Shown here: positions 1-11,649 of the stretch, one piece after another
Layout: every line of letters begins with the position of its first letter
Position numbering within the stretch: the stretch's first letter is position 1
Assembly: GCA_944470555.2 (NCBI GenBank)
Contig: OX104129.1
Span: 84,094,820 to 84,158,819, forward strand
Direction of reading: 5' to 3'
Length of the DNA stretch: 64,000 nucleotides
Source of the DNA: Heterobilharzia americana
Taxonomy: Eukaryota; Platyhelminthes; Trematoda; Strigeidida; Schistosomatidae
Notes under the pieces: generated by a model
What the model was told of the DNA's origin: nothing
The model's database searches: none
Seen by the model: the letters and a program-made list of their open reading frames with translations, nothing else
Position numbers and translations under genes: made by a program

Positions 1-444
1 TCCAGTCACGAAGTTGTAGGTGTCATAGTTGATTCACAACACCAACATAGACCACATCTGATACCATCATGAGGTTAATATGTCTGTTGAAGACTCCATA
101 AACTACACCTTGGTTTGACCAGTTTCTGTGTACTCCAGATAGTCTCGTCCTTCTCACCTAAAACTGTTCTAAGTGGTTGGGTGTTTGACAAACATTGTGC
201 CTGTATAACTGCTGACATTTAATGAGAACGCAGTCTAGACAGTTATGAGATTCTCTAGTACATGTTTCCGCAAAATGAAGGTCTCCATTTATTGAAAGAA
301 GTAAAATTGAGTGATTAGCTTCAGTGACATGAATGCATATTACGAATACTATCCTAGACAGTTGTGTTGCTCACACTGTCTCATGGTTTTCAGATTCGTT
401 GGTGAGTCAATAGCCTTCATATAGCTGAAAAACCTGGTCACTAT

Positions 445-2425
445 GCTAGGATTTAATTCCATATTATATTTGTTTATTTGATTGATAACACACAGTGATA
501 CAGTATCATTTACTTCATCATGTTTCAAGCATCAATTATCACTGCTCATCATCATATCAATGTGCAGTCACGCAACACTTTCCACATCCGATGTCTACAG
601 TCCTCTCTCCTCATATTCTTTGCTTTGATTAATAGTAAAATTCTCCTCATATCTTCTACGTGTGTGTATTTCGTCATTCCCATTACATGTGTTGCGAAGG
701 GGTTGATTCGATGAACAAACATTCAATAATCAATCTGTCTTCATTTCACCATCTAATTATACTGGACTTGTGGAGTACAGTGGATCTATCCCACCGTGTT
801 GCATCGTTGTGTGTTGATGCATGCATTGAAATAGGTGAGTTCTTTTCGAGATTATTGATCCTGTTGATGGAGTCTGTCATTCTATATTTAGTTAAACTCC
901 TATGTTCCGCTATTCCCACTCATGCCGACTAGCTAGTTTCACCTGTGTACTTGACCTCACTGACAGTCATTACATGGAATTCGATAGATTCGATTGTGTT
1001 GATGCATTGGTTCTACGGAATCCTTAATCCAGATGACGAAACTTATCTTCTGAGTGAGTTTGTTGCTTTCAGAATGCCACCCTAATTCCAGTTTTGTTGA
1101 GAATTCTGTGTAGAGTTTGTGATGTGGGTTCCTTGTAGTGTGACACAATGTTGTCTGTGAACTCCTTCCTACTCATGTTGTGGTTATTCTTCATACTCAA
1201 TTGACTGTTATCTTTTCGTTTATTGTGAGTTCGTACGAATTTCTTAATAAAGTGTGCAGGATAGTTAGTTGATGAATATTGGTGCTTGTTCTATGTGCTT
1301 CACTTCCTTGTTCAGGTTGTTGCAGTGACCAGTCAATTTTCTTGTTTTGTCATTTCGACCAGCCTAAACTGACTGACATTTGATGGGATGATTTGAAGTG
1401 TGGATACCTACCTGTTGGAATGTGTTGGTTTTCTGTAGATGCTGGTTTCGAAGTCACTCTCTGTTCTTCGTTTTGTTTTGCAATCCAATATGTGTAATTG
1501 TGTTGTTCATTATCTACCCCCTCGTAGTGAATTCGATTGTGTGTAAGTGAGGAAATCGTCGATATGTTCAGATTTCCACACAGTCGTGAATGTGTCATCC
1601 ACATATCGCCATCATATATTACGTGTAGGAGTATACATTTGTAAAGCCATGTTCTCCCATCTGTGCATAAACATATCTGCTATGATTTGGGATATTGGCG
1701 ATCCCATTGCTACTCCTTCTGTTCATGTGTATACTTTGTCCTTAAACTTGAAGACTATGTAAATCAGGCACAACTGTTTGTCTAATTTGATTTCATCAAT
1801 CGATGTCTTAGTTGTGTGAGTATGTTCTGAGTCAATATTTAGTTGATTTGTGACAGCCTCCAGTGTCATATTGATTCGCATTTTAGTATACAGATTAGTT
1901 ACATCAAAGCTAACCATTTTTTCATCCTCTTCTATGAGTAGGTCATTAAGCCTTAGTTTTAACTTGTCCGAGTTCACTAGTGTGGAATTTGAAGTGTTCC
2001 TGATAGGACACAATATTGACGTTGAGTACTTTGCTAGTTCATATGTTGGAGTATTTTTGAAGTCAACTATTGGTTTAATGGGATAGCCTAGGATATGAAC
2101 CCTGCTAGAACCATAAATTCTGCTATGGTTATATTATTTTTAGTTATCAAATTGAACCGTTCAGACTCACTTTGAGGTGGTTGTCGTCAGCGTTTCAGGC
2201 GTGTTGTTGTTTTTTTCGATTTTATTCATGATCAATTTCAAGGGTTTCTTCATTTCTTCATATGATCCCGTCTGGTTATATTCTTCAATTTTGTTGAATT
2301 AATCCAGTTTATTCTTGGCTTTTGTTGAATTGCCTTTATCAAGCTTAAAAGTTACTATGTGATCTTCATTTCATTCCCGTCTGTTAAATAGCATCTTTTA
2401 ATACAGTCAATCTATCACGCTGAGA
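445..2425 (-). mobile_element. PLE-A copy 1, Penelope-like retroelement, decayed
   Basis: Read on the minus strand, this gives a Penelope-like reverse transcriptase followed by the start of a GIY-YIG-type endonuclease region. Recognisable pieces, from 5' to 3', are an N-terminal stretch with GSYEEMKKPL (near 2250), YPIKPIVDF (near 2070), VSFDVTNLYTKM (1860-1910), the catalytic YVDD (1594-1605) and YRIPCNDCQ (957-990), which matches the entry to the endonuclease domain. The frame is broken by TGA at 1723-1725 and 1612-1614 and by several frameshifts. The 3' end (about 445-600) ends in an A/T-rich motif shared with copy 2. PLEs insert by target-primed reverse transcription. About 730 bp are nearly identical to copy 2 in the opposite orientation. 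Confidence 0.8.
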
Positions 2426-2483
2426 AGGTACTATTCATCATCGTTAATAAGTATCCTTCATATATTGATATAAGGTACATTGA

Positions 2484-2625
2484 TTGGTCACTAGAAAACA
2501 ACCAATTCAATCTTGTCTAGTCCTGACTGCTGACTATACTCTATTGATCACATTTGTGCTGTTGCCACCAAGTTAAAAGGTTCATCATTGCAGTGTACTT
2601 CGATGAATATTACTTAGTAAGTTGG
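2484..2625 (+). repeat. dispersed repeat X, copy 1
   Basis: About 140 bp here match, with many changes, the reverse complement of 24449-24605. Shared blocks are TACATTGAYTGGTCA, AACCAA, GTCTAGTCC and GATGAATATTA, in the same order. I do not recognise the family. The second copy lies downstream of PLE-C, so it could be a PLE 3' untranslated sequence or an independent short repeat. Confidence 0.4.
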
Positions 2626-2639
2626 AGGCAAACCGGAGG

Positions 2640-3430
2640 TAGCCTTGTACCTGGCTTTCACACACAGTCCAGTCCAATCGTCTTGATCAAATAATAATAC
2701 ACATGGAAATAAGGTAAATATCCATTTACGTGGAGATGAATATTCCAAAGAAGTATGTAACTAAGTTAGGAGCGTTTACAGTGGCTTGTTGCACACAAAT
2801 TATTGATATTAGTGTACGTAAATACTGTTAAAACCTTCATTTATTTTATAAATGTGAATATTCACGGTTTCTAATCTTAGAGGGGTTGAAGGTATACCAT
2901 ACTGACGAGCATCAACAGCTACGAAACCATAATGAAGTGGAACTTCTTTTCAATTGCCTCCAGCCAACTAACATTCATATAAAATGCTTACTTTTGAGAT
3001 GCAAGTAATAGTCGTTTAGTTCGTTAAGATGAACTATGTAACAATCAGTTGTTGGAAGGGTTGGCTGTTTTCGTGGGGTGGGGAAGCGTGCAACAGAGTG
3101 TCCATCAATTTTTCGATAGCTATTCACTTGATCATCACCAGCAGTTCAAAGAGGGAACAAGATAAAACGTCAGCTGGCGATGAAACGATAACATAGTGTA
3201 AAAAGTGAAACTAGAAAATAGGTGAGTAAGATTTCAGAAGTATTACAGCTGTATCATCAGTTTACCGGTGAAAATATAGTCCGCAACAAGGAGCTGACAA
3301 TCAACAACTTATACTCATCAGTACATACGTGTCTGTGAATGTTCGGAATTCAGTGTGGCTACTTTTCATCTATACTTCATATAAATCGGCATTCTGTAAT
3401 TGTCAAACGACTGTTGGGAACAGCCTGTTA
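2640..3430. other. stretch without recognised feature
   Basis: AT-rich sequence with short chance frames only. I see no protein motif, RNA gene or repeat that I can name. Confidence 0.5.
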
Positions 3431-3469
3431 GGGTGACGATGTCAAGAGCCTGAACATAACCGCATTTTT

Positions 3470-3760
3470 AGCTCATTGACACTCGTATGTTCCTGTTGCT
3501 CGACTTCTGTTGGTAAATGGGTTCCTCGATACTGCGCGGAAATTCATCACATTGCAATCTATTTGGTAGAGGTCCAGTAATTCGATACCTGTTGCACAAG
3601 AGGTGGCTCCGGTGCCCCAGTAGTCTTGATGGTTTACGTTTTGGGTGTTTGATGCAGTGGATACTGTGTCCAAGTTTCAATGGGAACTCCATAACTCACT
3701 GGGGTGCAGATATGTCTAGATGACGAGTACCAAAAACGAGGAAATTGACTAATGGACACT
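3470..3760. repeat. degenerate Sm-alpha-like SINE fragments, both orientations
   Basis: The right half (about 3640-3760) reads on the plus strand as the body of an Sm-alpha-like unit: a worn B box (TCCAAGTTTCAATGGG), a CTCACTGGGGTGCAG stretch, then ATGACGAG where an active hammerhead would have CTGATGAG. The left half (about 3500-3600) matches the 3' part of the same family on the minus strand (GCAGTATCGAGG). No active ribozyme is expected. The mixed orientation suggests two inserted copies or an inverted duplication. Confidence 0.45.
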
Positions 3761-5078
3761 GTTTTCTAATCGATTTCTCACTTTCTCTAGGAGATTTTGA
3801 ACCGACAGTGGTAACCACTTTGAAAGTTGGACTGATCGTATCACTGCACATGCGATCGACTCAGTAAAGAATCAACCTCGATATTCATTGAAAAAACAAT
3901 ATAAACTTGTGGGGATGTATTATTTAAGAGTAATTTTCATCTCAGATTGACATCATTTGCAGTACCATTGAAAAGCTGGTAACAGTAGACAGCTCTATTC
4001 TCCTATGTCGCGTCTCCTCAACATAATTAGTGGACATCCTAATTTCAACCAGAGGTACATGATGTTAAACCTCATGGTACCGAATTTAATCACGAGTCAG
4101 GCCAAGGGTACTCACTTGTGAGAGATCCCAAAATAGAATGAAACAGTTTTCAGTGCCTCTCCAGCTGAAAATTACTTTTAAATCAATAAATTCCTATAAA
4201 TCAAGAACTGGATTCATTATGTGTTTCGAAGTCAGCTGATAAGTAAGCTACAAAGTACATAACAACATTATTTATTCACCGAAATTATCTGAATATCAGA
4301 TGAGGTCAAGTAAAATAATTTTTTTCTGAAGTGGAAATCAGCGCTTCGAGTTGTATACTACTGAGGCTGACCTTCCCCCCAACCGAATTATATAAGTTTC
4401 TATCACGTGATACGTTGAACTATTCTGAAGGTCATTTGGGCCAAAGATACAGCCAATCAAAATTGAGTACACAACTGTCCATCTATTCAGTTAATCCAAT
4501 CAGCACAAGCTTATTGAAATGACTTTTGATTGGTGAAATCACTTACCCAAAATAATTTATTGATTACATTGTCTAGTTGAACAGCGTAACGTTTATTATG
4601 GTCGCTGAGAATCATGATATTGGAGAACAAATGAAAAATGTTACAACATACTCTGAAGTTCCACTTAACGTTCAGTTTCATGTTACATTCTAGGCATATG
4701 ACATAATTTAACCATTGAATATACATTTAGTACAGAAAGCTGGTAGCTCAGTTAGATGATTTCGTCTTACCAGTGGTTCCAGCAGAACATCGCTACCAAG
4801 AAGAAAAAACTGAGTTTTTAACTGATGAGGTTTGATTCAGACTTCCAGGTGAAAATTCCAGTCACACTGAGATTCATTGATAATCATGCATGCTTAATTT
4901 TTGCGCAGGAAATGAAGTGATGCGTTGAATTTGATCGGTACTTACGACTAGATAAGAGGAAGTTGGTTTCTTTTCAGACGCCAATCAATGTATCAAGTTT
5001 AGTCCCTTGAGAGGTCAGTTACCGTCAGAGTACTTGCAAATATGTCTGACTAGGTCTTTAGGCACCTTCTGAACCTAT
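3760..5078. other. intergenic, no recognised gene
   Basis: No frame here shows motifs I know. A tRNA-like A-box sequence (TAGCTCAGTTAGA, near 4744) is present but without a convincing B box or cloverleaf. Confidence 0.5.
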
Positions 5079-5480
5079 ATGAGAATAATTGTTAATAACT
5101 CACTGTCAACCGTACAACCAAATGCAATCAACATGGGCAATCATCTGATTTATGTATACATACGTGTCTCCTTTCAAGTTTTACTTCAATTTCCGGCTGA
5201 CATCCAATTTTCAGACCGAACCTTGTTTAATACGGAAGCCATCTTCCAGAAACCTGGTGAATCGCTTCTGTCGTTAAGCAGGGAACATATAAGCAAGGCT
5301 TCCACATGGAAACGAATACTTCTTCCACAGCTTTCTGTTAAGTCCACTTCAAAATTTATCACTGTTATTCCTGAACCCTCCCAACTGTCAGGTTCAACGA
5401 ATCAGCATTCGCCGGGTAATCCGTTCGTTGATTGTACTCCCCTCACCGTGGGCAGACGTACCTGGAGTGCGTCTCACTGA
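5079..5480 (+). other. unassigned open frame of 133 codons
   Basis: The longest frame outside the retroelements I recognise. The translation has no motif I can name (no zinc knuckle, protease, RT, signal peptide or transmembrane segment). It ends within sequence that stays partly open in other frames to about 5700. It could be chance or a worn retroelement gag-like segment; nothing nearby supports a host gene. Confidence 0.2.
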
Positions 5481-5874
5481 GATCTCCGCAACCTTGCAAA
5501 CATAAGTGTAGCTCACCTTCCCGAAAACGTCTGACCTATGAAGCATTAACACAGACGGATCCACAGCGACAGATCTTTTCAGTCCGCTAATAAACAGCCA
5601 AGTCGATGACAAACGACAAGCAGCATTCCGGGCCGAATACTGCCAACTTTAGCAACATAAGCCACACCTCATCACTAAGGGCTGCTTCAGGAACAATAAT
5701 TACCGAAATCAGAAAGTTGGATTCAGGATATCTTTCTGTTAAACTACTCCCATTGCACTATGGAGAATCCTAATCAGTAGGTAGGCCGACCATGTTTCGT
5801 AGATCCACGTCATTTATAATGTGTACATGAAACTTGTCGGCCGGGATTACTGCTGACTCAGAGATGTATTGATT

Positions 5875-5945
5875 GGTAGGTAGCTAAGTGGTGAGGAGGA
5901 TGACGATTGTTGCGTAATTAAGTTCGATCCGTGATCATTGATTCA
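5875..5945 (+). promoter_or_regulatory. tRNA-like Pol III box pair
   Basis: TAGCTAAGTGG (5881-5891) fits an A box and AGTTCGATCC (5931-5940) fits a B box at normal tRNA spacing. A clean acceptor stem is not visible, so this is more likely a SINE head or tRNA relic than a working tRNA. It does not match the Sm-alpha body downstream. Confidence 0.35.
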
Positions 5946-7336
5946 CACAACATCTATAGTTCACTAAGGCAGCAGTACAAACACCCACAATGCCTAACTG
6001 CACCATGTATAACCTCATCACCTTGATATCGTGGCACGAAGATATGGAGTGGATCTATACCACCGTGTGAAAGTCATAATTACTCACATATGACTCAACA
6101 TTTGAAGAAATCACCAGGTAGAGGCCTGTGTATTTGAATTTTTGTTTCATATCGCTAAGCAGTCAGGGGAAACGTTATTGGCCGATTCTATCCTACAGTC
6201 GACCAATTAAAATAGGTTGTTCACCTTTGTTCATGAAAACTGTATATAAATAACGGCTTTTTGTAGAACAAAATGTCTTCCTACTGTCAAAGATCAGTAC
6301 TTGTTTCTTAATATTTTCGCAGCTCGGTGTTAGGTAAGAAGAGAGAATAGTCACCATTCGTATACGGTTCAAGTGAGCCATCTAGTTAGTATCATCCACA
6401 TATCTCTCACTTGTAAAACTACAAAGTTTACTATTACTGTGTGTATCAGTTTCGATTCGTCGTAGTAGTCTTTAGAATATAAGTCAAGCGTAGAGATAGA
6501 CGCTTATTTGCTGTTTTATATGAATGAATACACCAGAAATGTTGATGAACTTTGAATAAATTCACTGTTCAATATTCAATTTTTTTTCAGTATTATTTTT
6601 CATATTCTTTTAAAGAAACACAGGAAATATGAAAGATTATATCTGACCTTAGGGTAAATTTGAAAACTAAAGAGAGACTTCATCTACATCACTCATACAA
6701 TGAAGAAAAAGTCACTGAGAGTATGTCATAAGAGAAAAAAAAACTCTAGTTTTTTAGTTTGTTTGGTTTTCATTCACTGACTTTTATTGAATATGACGGA
6801 TTCACTTTCATACTGTATTGATATAGTTTCCTTTTTCCGGTATAGAATGATTCCTTTTTCATTTTTCTCTTTTGTCTTCTTAAATTTTATTCTGTTATAA
6901 AAAGTGTGTATTTGTTTATTCTCCTATTTGATTATTCAATGTTTCAATATGGCGGAAATAGATTTCAAGGTGTTCAATTGTTCCGTCATCAATGAAACGA
7001 ATCATTGGGTCGAATTTGTGAAGATGAATATTTGAGTAAATCAGTAGTATTACATCTAATCATACTTAACTTTTATTTGGTATAATTTTATAATAAAAAA
7101 CGCTGAAAAATCAAGAGAGTTACGTTCAGATTTAAGTAATTTTGGTATTAAAACTTTGAAAAAAACGTGTAATTTTATAGAAAATTGAATAATAATTGAA
7201 ACATCTTCAATAATACAAAAAGTTAGACGAAAAAATAGATGAAGAGCTTAGCAATTCCAGGTCAGTTAAATGCCTGAGATACCTGACATTTGGATTGATG
7301 ATGGAACACTGAAACAGTAGACAGTAAGCTGGTTTC
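5946..7336. other. AT-rich stretch, nothing recognised
   Basis: Very AT-rich, with homopolymer runs between about 6560 and 7240. No feature supported. Confidence 0.5.
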
Positions 7337-7834
7337 TATTATTATTATTTGAGCCTTGAGTTGCTAATGGAACATACCACTTCATTAGCACGTCTATAAT
7401 ACGCTGTGTTGTCTGCAAAGTTTTGAACCTGGTTTCACTACAGTCCATAAGCTTTCATTTCCTCCTCCATGTCACTCTCACCTCTGGTGCCCAACTCATC
7501 GCTTTCCATCGGGGTTCTACTCGAGTACCTGGCCTGGCGCTTGATGTCCCCAGTCGGCCTTCTCAGTGTATGCTCAATTCATCTCCATTTCCTTCTGCAT
7601 ATTTGTTCAGTGATAGGTACTTGGTTGGTTCGTCGCTAGCTAGAGTGAGTTCCTTGTTGTTTATTCCTTCTTGTCATCTGATCTTTAGTAACGAGCCAGC
7701 GTATGCTGTTGTTGATGAATGTTTTTAGTTTGTTGGGAATACTTTTCGTAACGCGCCAAGTCTCTCAACCACCATACAGAAGTATTGACTTGACTGACGT
7801 TGGTGTTAAAAATCCAGATCTTGTTCACAGTAAA
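7337..7834 (-). mobile_element. RTE-1 3' fragment (copy a)
   Basis: Minus-strand 3' end of the RTE-like non-LTR element whose fullest copy lies at 13500-16802. It covers the region after the reverse transcriptase, from the sequence for INTNVKS to the 3' terminus (GTTCCATTAGCAACTCAAGG plus an AATAAT tail, reading inward from 7350). Strong 5' truncation is the usual outcome of target-primed reverse transcription. Frames are broken. Confidence 0.8.
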
Positions 7835-8009
7835 TTTTAGATTTGTTTGAAAAGTGAAACCTTTTTGAAGCCTATATGATTAGCTTTACAAGATCAAGTA
7901 AATTTATCGACATATATTGCAATGACTCAAAGCGCCACTTGTACACGATACACTTAGGAAGTACTTGCTGATTAGAGAAGCTGATGTATAATATAGGTGT
8001 AAAACTTGG

Positions 8010-9885
8010 GCACTGTGGTAGAAATTAATTCCATATTAGATTTATTTATTTGATTTGTCCAAACGGGATCATATGAATAAATCAAGAAGCCCTTAGACAC
8101 GATGATGAATAAAATCAGGAAATCTACAACTGATCTGATATACCGACTAAAACCATCTTTAGGTGAGTCTGATCGGTTTGATTTAATGCCAAAAACTATT
8201 ATTTCCTAGCAGAATTTAAGGTTCTAGCAGGGTTCATATCCTAGGCTATCCCATTAAACCAATAGTTGACTTCAAAAATACTCCAACATATGAACTAGCA
8301 AAGTACTCAACGTCAATATTGTGTCCTATCAGGAACACTTCAAATTCCACACTAGTGAACTCGGACAAGTTAAAACTAAGGCTTAATGACCTACTCATAG
8401 AAGAGGATGAAAAAACGGTTAGCTTTGATGTAACTAGTCTGTATACTAAAATGCGAATCAATATGACACTGGAGGCTGTCACAAATCAACTAAATATTGA
8501 CTCAGAACATACTCACACAACTAAGACATCGATTGATGAAATCAAATTAGACAAACAGTTGTGCCTGATTTACACAGTCTTCAAGTTTGAGGACAAAGTA
8601 TACACATGAAGAGAAGGAGTAGCAATGGGATCGCCAATATCCCAAATCATAGCAGATATGTTTATGCATAGATGGGAGAACATGGCTTCACAAATGTATA
8701 CTCCTACACGTAATATATGATGGCGATATGTGGATGACACATTCACGACTGTGTGGAAATCTGAACATATCGACGATTTCCTCACTTACACGCAATCGAA
8801 TTCACTTAGGAGGGGGTGGTAAAAGAACAAGAAGACTTACTCATGTTGGATTGCAGAACAAAACGAAGAACAGACAGTGACTTGGAGACCAGCATCTACA
8901 GAAAACCAACACATTCCAACAGGTAGGTATCTACACTTCAAATCATCCCATCTAATGTCAGTCAATTAAGGCAGGATCAGTCAAATTTCTTAATGATAGA
9001 GCTAGAAAACTGATTAGTCACAGCAAGAACCTAAACAAGGTATTGAAACCCGTAAAAGAAGCGCTAATATTTAGTAATTATCCTACTCAGTTTATTAGGA
9101 AATTCTAACGAACACACAATAAACGAAAAAATAACAGTCACACAGGTGCGACTAGTAACGACAACAGGAGAAAAAAGGAGTTCACAGCCTCCATTGTATA
9201 ACCCTATAAGGAGGGTACCTCAGAAACTTTACGTAGAATCCTCAACAGAGCTGGAATTAGGGTAGCATTCAAACATACAAACTCACTCAGAGATAAATTT
9301 TGTCGCTTGACTTAAGGAACCGATAGAACCAGCTAAGGGAAATAATCGAATCTACCAAATTCCATGTAATGACTGCAAGTGAGGTCAAACACATAGGTCA
9401 AACTAGCCGATCGGGGTCAGTTAGATTGGTAGAACATAGGAATTTAGCTAAACATAAAATATCAGACCCCAATAAGATCAATAATCTATAAAAACACTTG
9501 GCCATTGCATTACGTTCATTAACACACAACTACACAATAAGGTGGGACAAAACCACTGTACTTAAGTCTAATATAGCTAGGTGGAGAGAGAGATTGATTA
9601 CTGAATCTTTGTGCATCGAATCAACACCCAACACATGTGGAATAGGAATGACGCAACACCTATACCAGAGATATAGAAAATTTTGCCACCAATAAAAACA
9701 AGTCATATGAGGTGACTATGAGGTAACTATAAAAATCAGCTGTAGAAAGTGTTGTGTGATTACATTGATATGATGATTATGAGCAATTATAATTTATGTT
9801 CGAAACTTCATCATCCAGTAAATAATACTACTAGATCACTGTGTGTTATAAGACAAATAAACAAAATCTAATATGGAAGCTGATC
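8010..9885 (+). mobile_element. PLE-A copy 2, Penelope-like retroelement, decayed
   Basis: Plus-strand PLE with the order: YPIKPIVDFKNTPTYEL (about 8245-8295), a 96-codon open piece at 8319-8609 including VSFDVTSLYTKM, AMGSPISQIIADM (8628-8665), YVDD (8727-8738), then an endonuclease-side piece with YQIPCNDC (9355-9380), HIGQTS (9390-9410) and RWRERLITESLCIESTP (9580-9635). In-frame TGAs lie at 8607-8609 and 8718-8720. The short sequence at 8011-8045 is the reverse complement of the 3' terminus near 9850-9880, so the copy has small inverted ends. It pairs with copy 1 (minus strand) at very high identity. Confidence 0.82.
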
Positions 9886-10242
9886 CATAACTTCGTAGAG
9901 AAGAAGATCTTCAACGATTTCGATAGATGATTCTTCAGGATCTCTGTTTGGTCAATTCACTGTGCGTCGATAAATTTATCTGTTCCTGGGTTATTCAAAG
10001 CGTTCACTTTTCGAACATAAACACTATTCTGTTTGCATTATTTGAACATTAGCTTGTAGGAGATGAATTGTTGCCGGTGTGTAGTAGACGATTTGATAGT
10101 TCATCAATCTTTGACATGGTAGTATCTTCAATTAGTGTATAACCAGTGTCCATTACATGTATAGATGGTGAGAAAATACTTTTCGATAAGCCTGTTCAGT
10201 ACTTTCAGGTTTCCAATCTTTCAACTAATGTCAGTCTATGGT
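9886..10242. other. spacer, nothing recognised
   Basis: Only short chance frames. A fragment near 9890-9960 (AGAAGATCTTCAACGATTTC) resembles PLE-C coding sequence (compare 25085-25130), so a small PLE scrap is possible. Confidence 0.35.
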
Positions 10243-10670
10243 GAATTATTGTTACTATTACTGTTTATCCCTTGGGTTCCTAGTGAAACATATGGATTCA
10301 GTAGGATGTCGCCATTTCACTCTCTTCTCCACAGTCTTTTGAACTTAGCTTCACCACTGGTTACAAGCTTTCATTTCTTCCTCACACCATTTCCTTCATG
10401 TCACCGTCGGCTCAGACAACTGACTTGTCTTTCCCGATTTGGATTTCACACGAATACCTGGCGTGGCATGTAATTTCCCCAGTAGGTCTTCTCAGTGTAA
10501 ACCCAATTCATCTTCACTTTCTTCTGCAGATTTGTTGGTTGGTTCGTTCCTAGAGTTCACTTATCTCCAGTATCGAGTGACCGTAGGCAGCAGCTGTTGA
10601 TGATGAATGTTTGTAGTTTGTTGGAAATGCTTTTTCTGACGCGCCAAGTTTCTCAACCATACAAGTAACG
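10243..10670 (-). mobile_element. RTE-1 3' fragment (copy b)
   Basis: Minus-strand RTE-1 3' end from the terminal CCTAGTGAAACATATGG region (complement of the canonical terminus) to the part encoding the GSETWRVTK-like stretch. Several small deletions, including a shortened segment near 10555. No open frame of note. Confidence 0.78.
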
Positions 10671-10969
10671 TTTCTTCGAATCGCTTCTGCCATCTTGTTA
10701 ATTTTTCTCTCTGTATAGTTGAAATATACTTAGCATACAATACACCTCTTCTAATGGGTGAAAATATACATTGACTGACTCCTTCTGAGTTCGGATTCTT
10801 TGTTTCGCTGCCTTCGACCAGCTTAGATAGATTGTTTTTGGGATATATTTAACAGAAAACTCATCTCAGAGGTCAAGAAATTCATCTCAGTATAGTAACG
10901 GATTATCACAATTATTTTTAAACAATAATTCACAACGGATGTACAACAGGTGGCCGACTGCCTTTCCAT

Positions 10970-11240
10970 ATTACCTTAGTGCATAGCATTTTGATGCAAT
11001 GTGTACCGTATTCAAGTCTGACTGGGAACAACATCATTCACTGGAGTATAGGTACATATAGATGGCGAGCTCTAAGTGGAACAAAACTTGAGTCCTGGAT
11101 TCATCTGTGAACTACAATCAAGTAGGCCAGAATGTAATGAATATCCAAGCAGTATCGAGACAATTCTATCGGAACCCCTATACCTACGGAGGTTCAGTAA
11201 TTCAAACTAGTATACCAATAGGAGGTCATAAGTATCTACT
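10970..11240 (+). repeat. degenerate Sm-alpha-like SINE with dead hammerhead
   Basis: The order of an Sm-alpha unit is visible: worn B box (TTCAAGTCTGACTGGGA, near 11011), TTCACTGGAG, then the ribozyme region at about 11050-11100 where CTGATGAG has become ATGGCGAG and CGAAA has become CAAAA, while GTCCTGGATTC is kept. The 3' part continues with GCAGTATCGAGACAATTC. With both core boxes hit, self-cleavage is not expected. Confidence 0.5.
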
Positions 11241-11469
11241 AACGGAAACTTATCTTTTGAAATATATTAACAATGTACCCGGTAGTATACTGTCTATCAG
11301 GCTTCTTCATCATCATCATGTCACCCAACTCTTTGCATAGGCTTGATGAGATTGTATTTTGTAGCGTATTCTACCAAAATAGTGTTCTCAAGTAACCGTC
11401 ATTTTCAATATATATTACACTTTATTACATAATTACCTTGTGTTTAACATTTTTATTTCAAGTTCTTAT

Positions 11470-11640
11470 TCATCGTAGACTGACATCAGTTGGAGAAACA
11501 AAAGAAACCCTAGCAGCACTGGACAGTAGCTGTTTCGTCTGACTAGTATAGGACTCCTCAGCAGTGCGCACTCATGACCCTGCCAGGCACCCTTCAGGTT
11601 CCGTGGCCAGCACATTACCGTTGAACCACTGGGTCAGAAT
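11470..11640 (-). repeat. tRNA-headed SINE with hammerhead (SINE-HH2, copy 1)
   Basis: On the minus strand it starts with a tRNA-like head (CAGTGGTTCAACGGTAATG, complement of about 11610-11630), passes through a GGGTGCCTGGC stretch, then a hammerhead, then a tail ending CCAACTGATGTCAGTCTAC. Copies at 39345-39420, 54045-54215 and 62885-63045 share the body. Its head, stem sequences and tail differ from the Sm-alpha unit at 19862-20160, so I treat it as a separate family. Non-autonomous; it would need an RT in trans. Confidence 0.6.
11510..11573 (-). ncRNA. hammerhead ribozyme, complete consensus core
   Basis: Minus strand. CTGAGGA (11555-11561) fits the hammerhead box CUGANGA; GAAA (11533-11536) fits the second box; the cleavage triplet GTC is 11522-11524. 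Stem I pairs GCACTG (11562-11567) with CAGTGC (11516-11521), 6 of 6. Stem II pairs GTC with GAC (3 bp, then a mismatch). Stem III is ACAG/CTGT with a CTA loop, 4 bp. Cleavage would fall between 11522 and 11521. Self-cleavage is inferred from structure, not shown. Confidence 0.65.
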
Positions 11641-11649
11641 CCAATGATA

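Noticed and set aside
1547..2086. Plus-strand frames over PLE-A copy 1 repeated at 8246-8785 minus
   Set aside because: Antisense of the RT; repeated only because the element is duplicated.
3305..3345. Minus-strand CTGATGAG
   Set aside because: No GAAA partner follows; no tRNA-like head.
4738..4800. tRNA gene suggested by GGTAGCTCAGTTAGA
   Set aside because: No matching B box at consensus and no acceptor stem; at most a relic.
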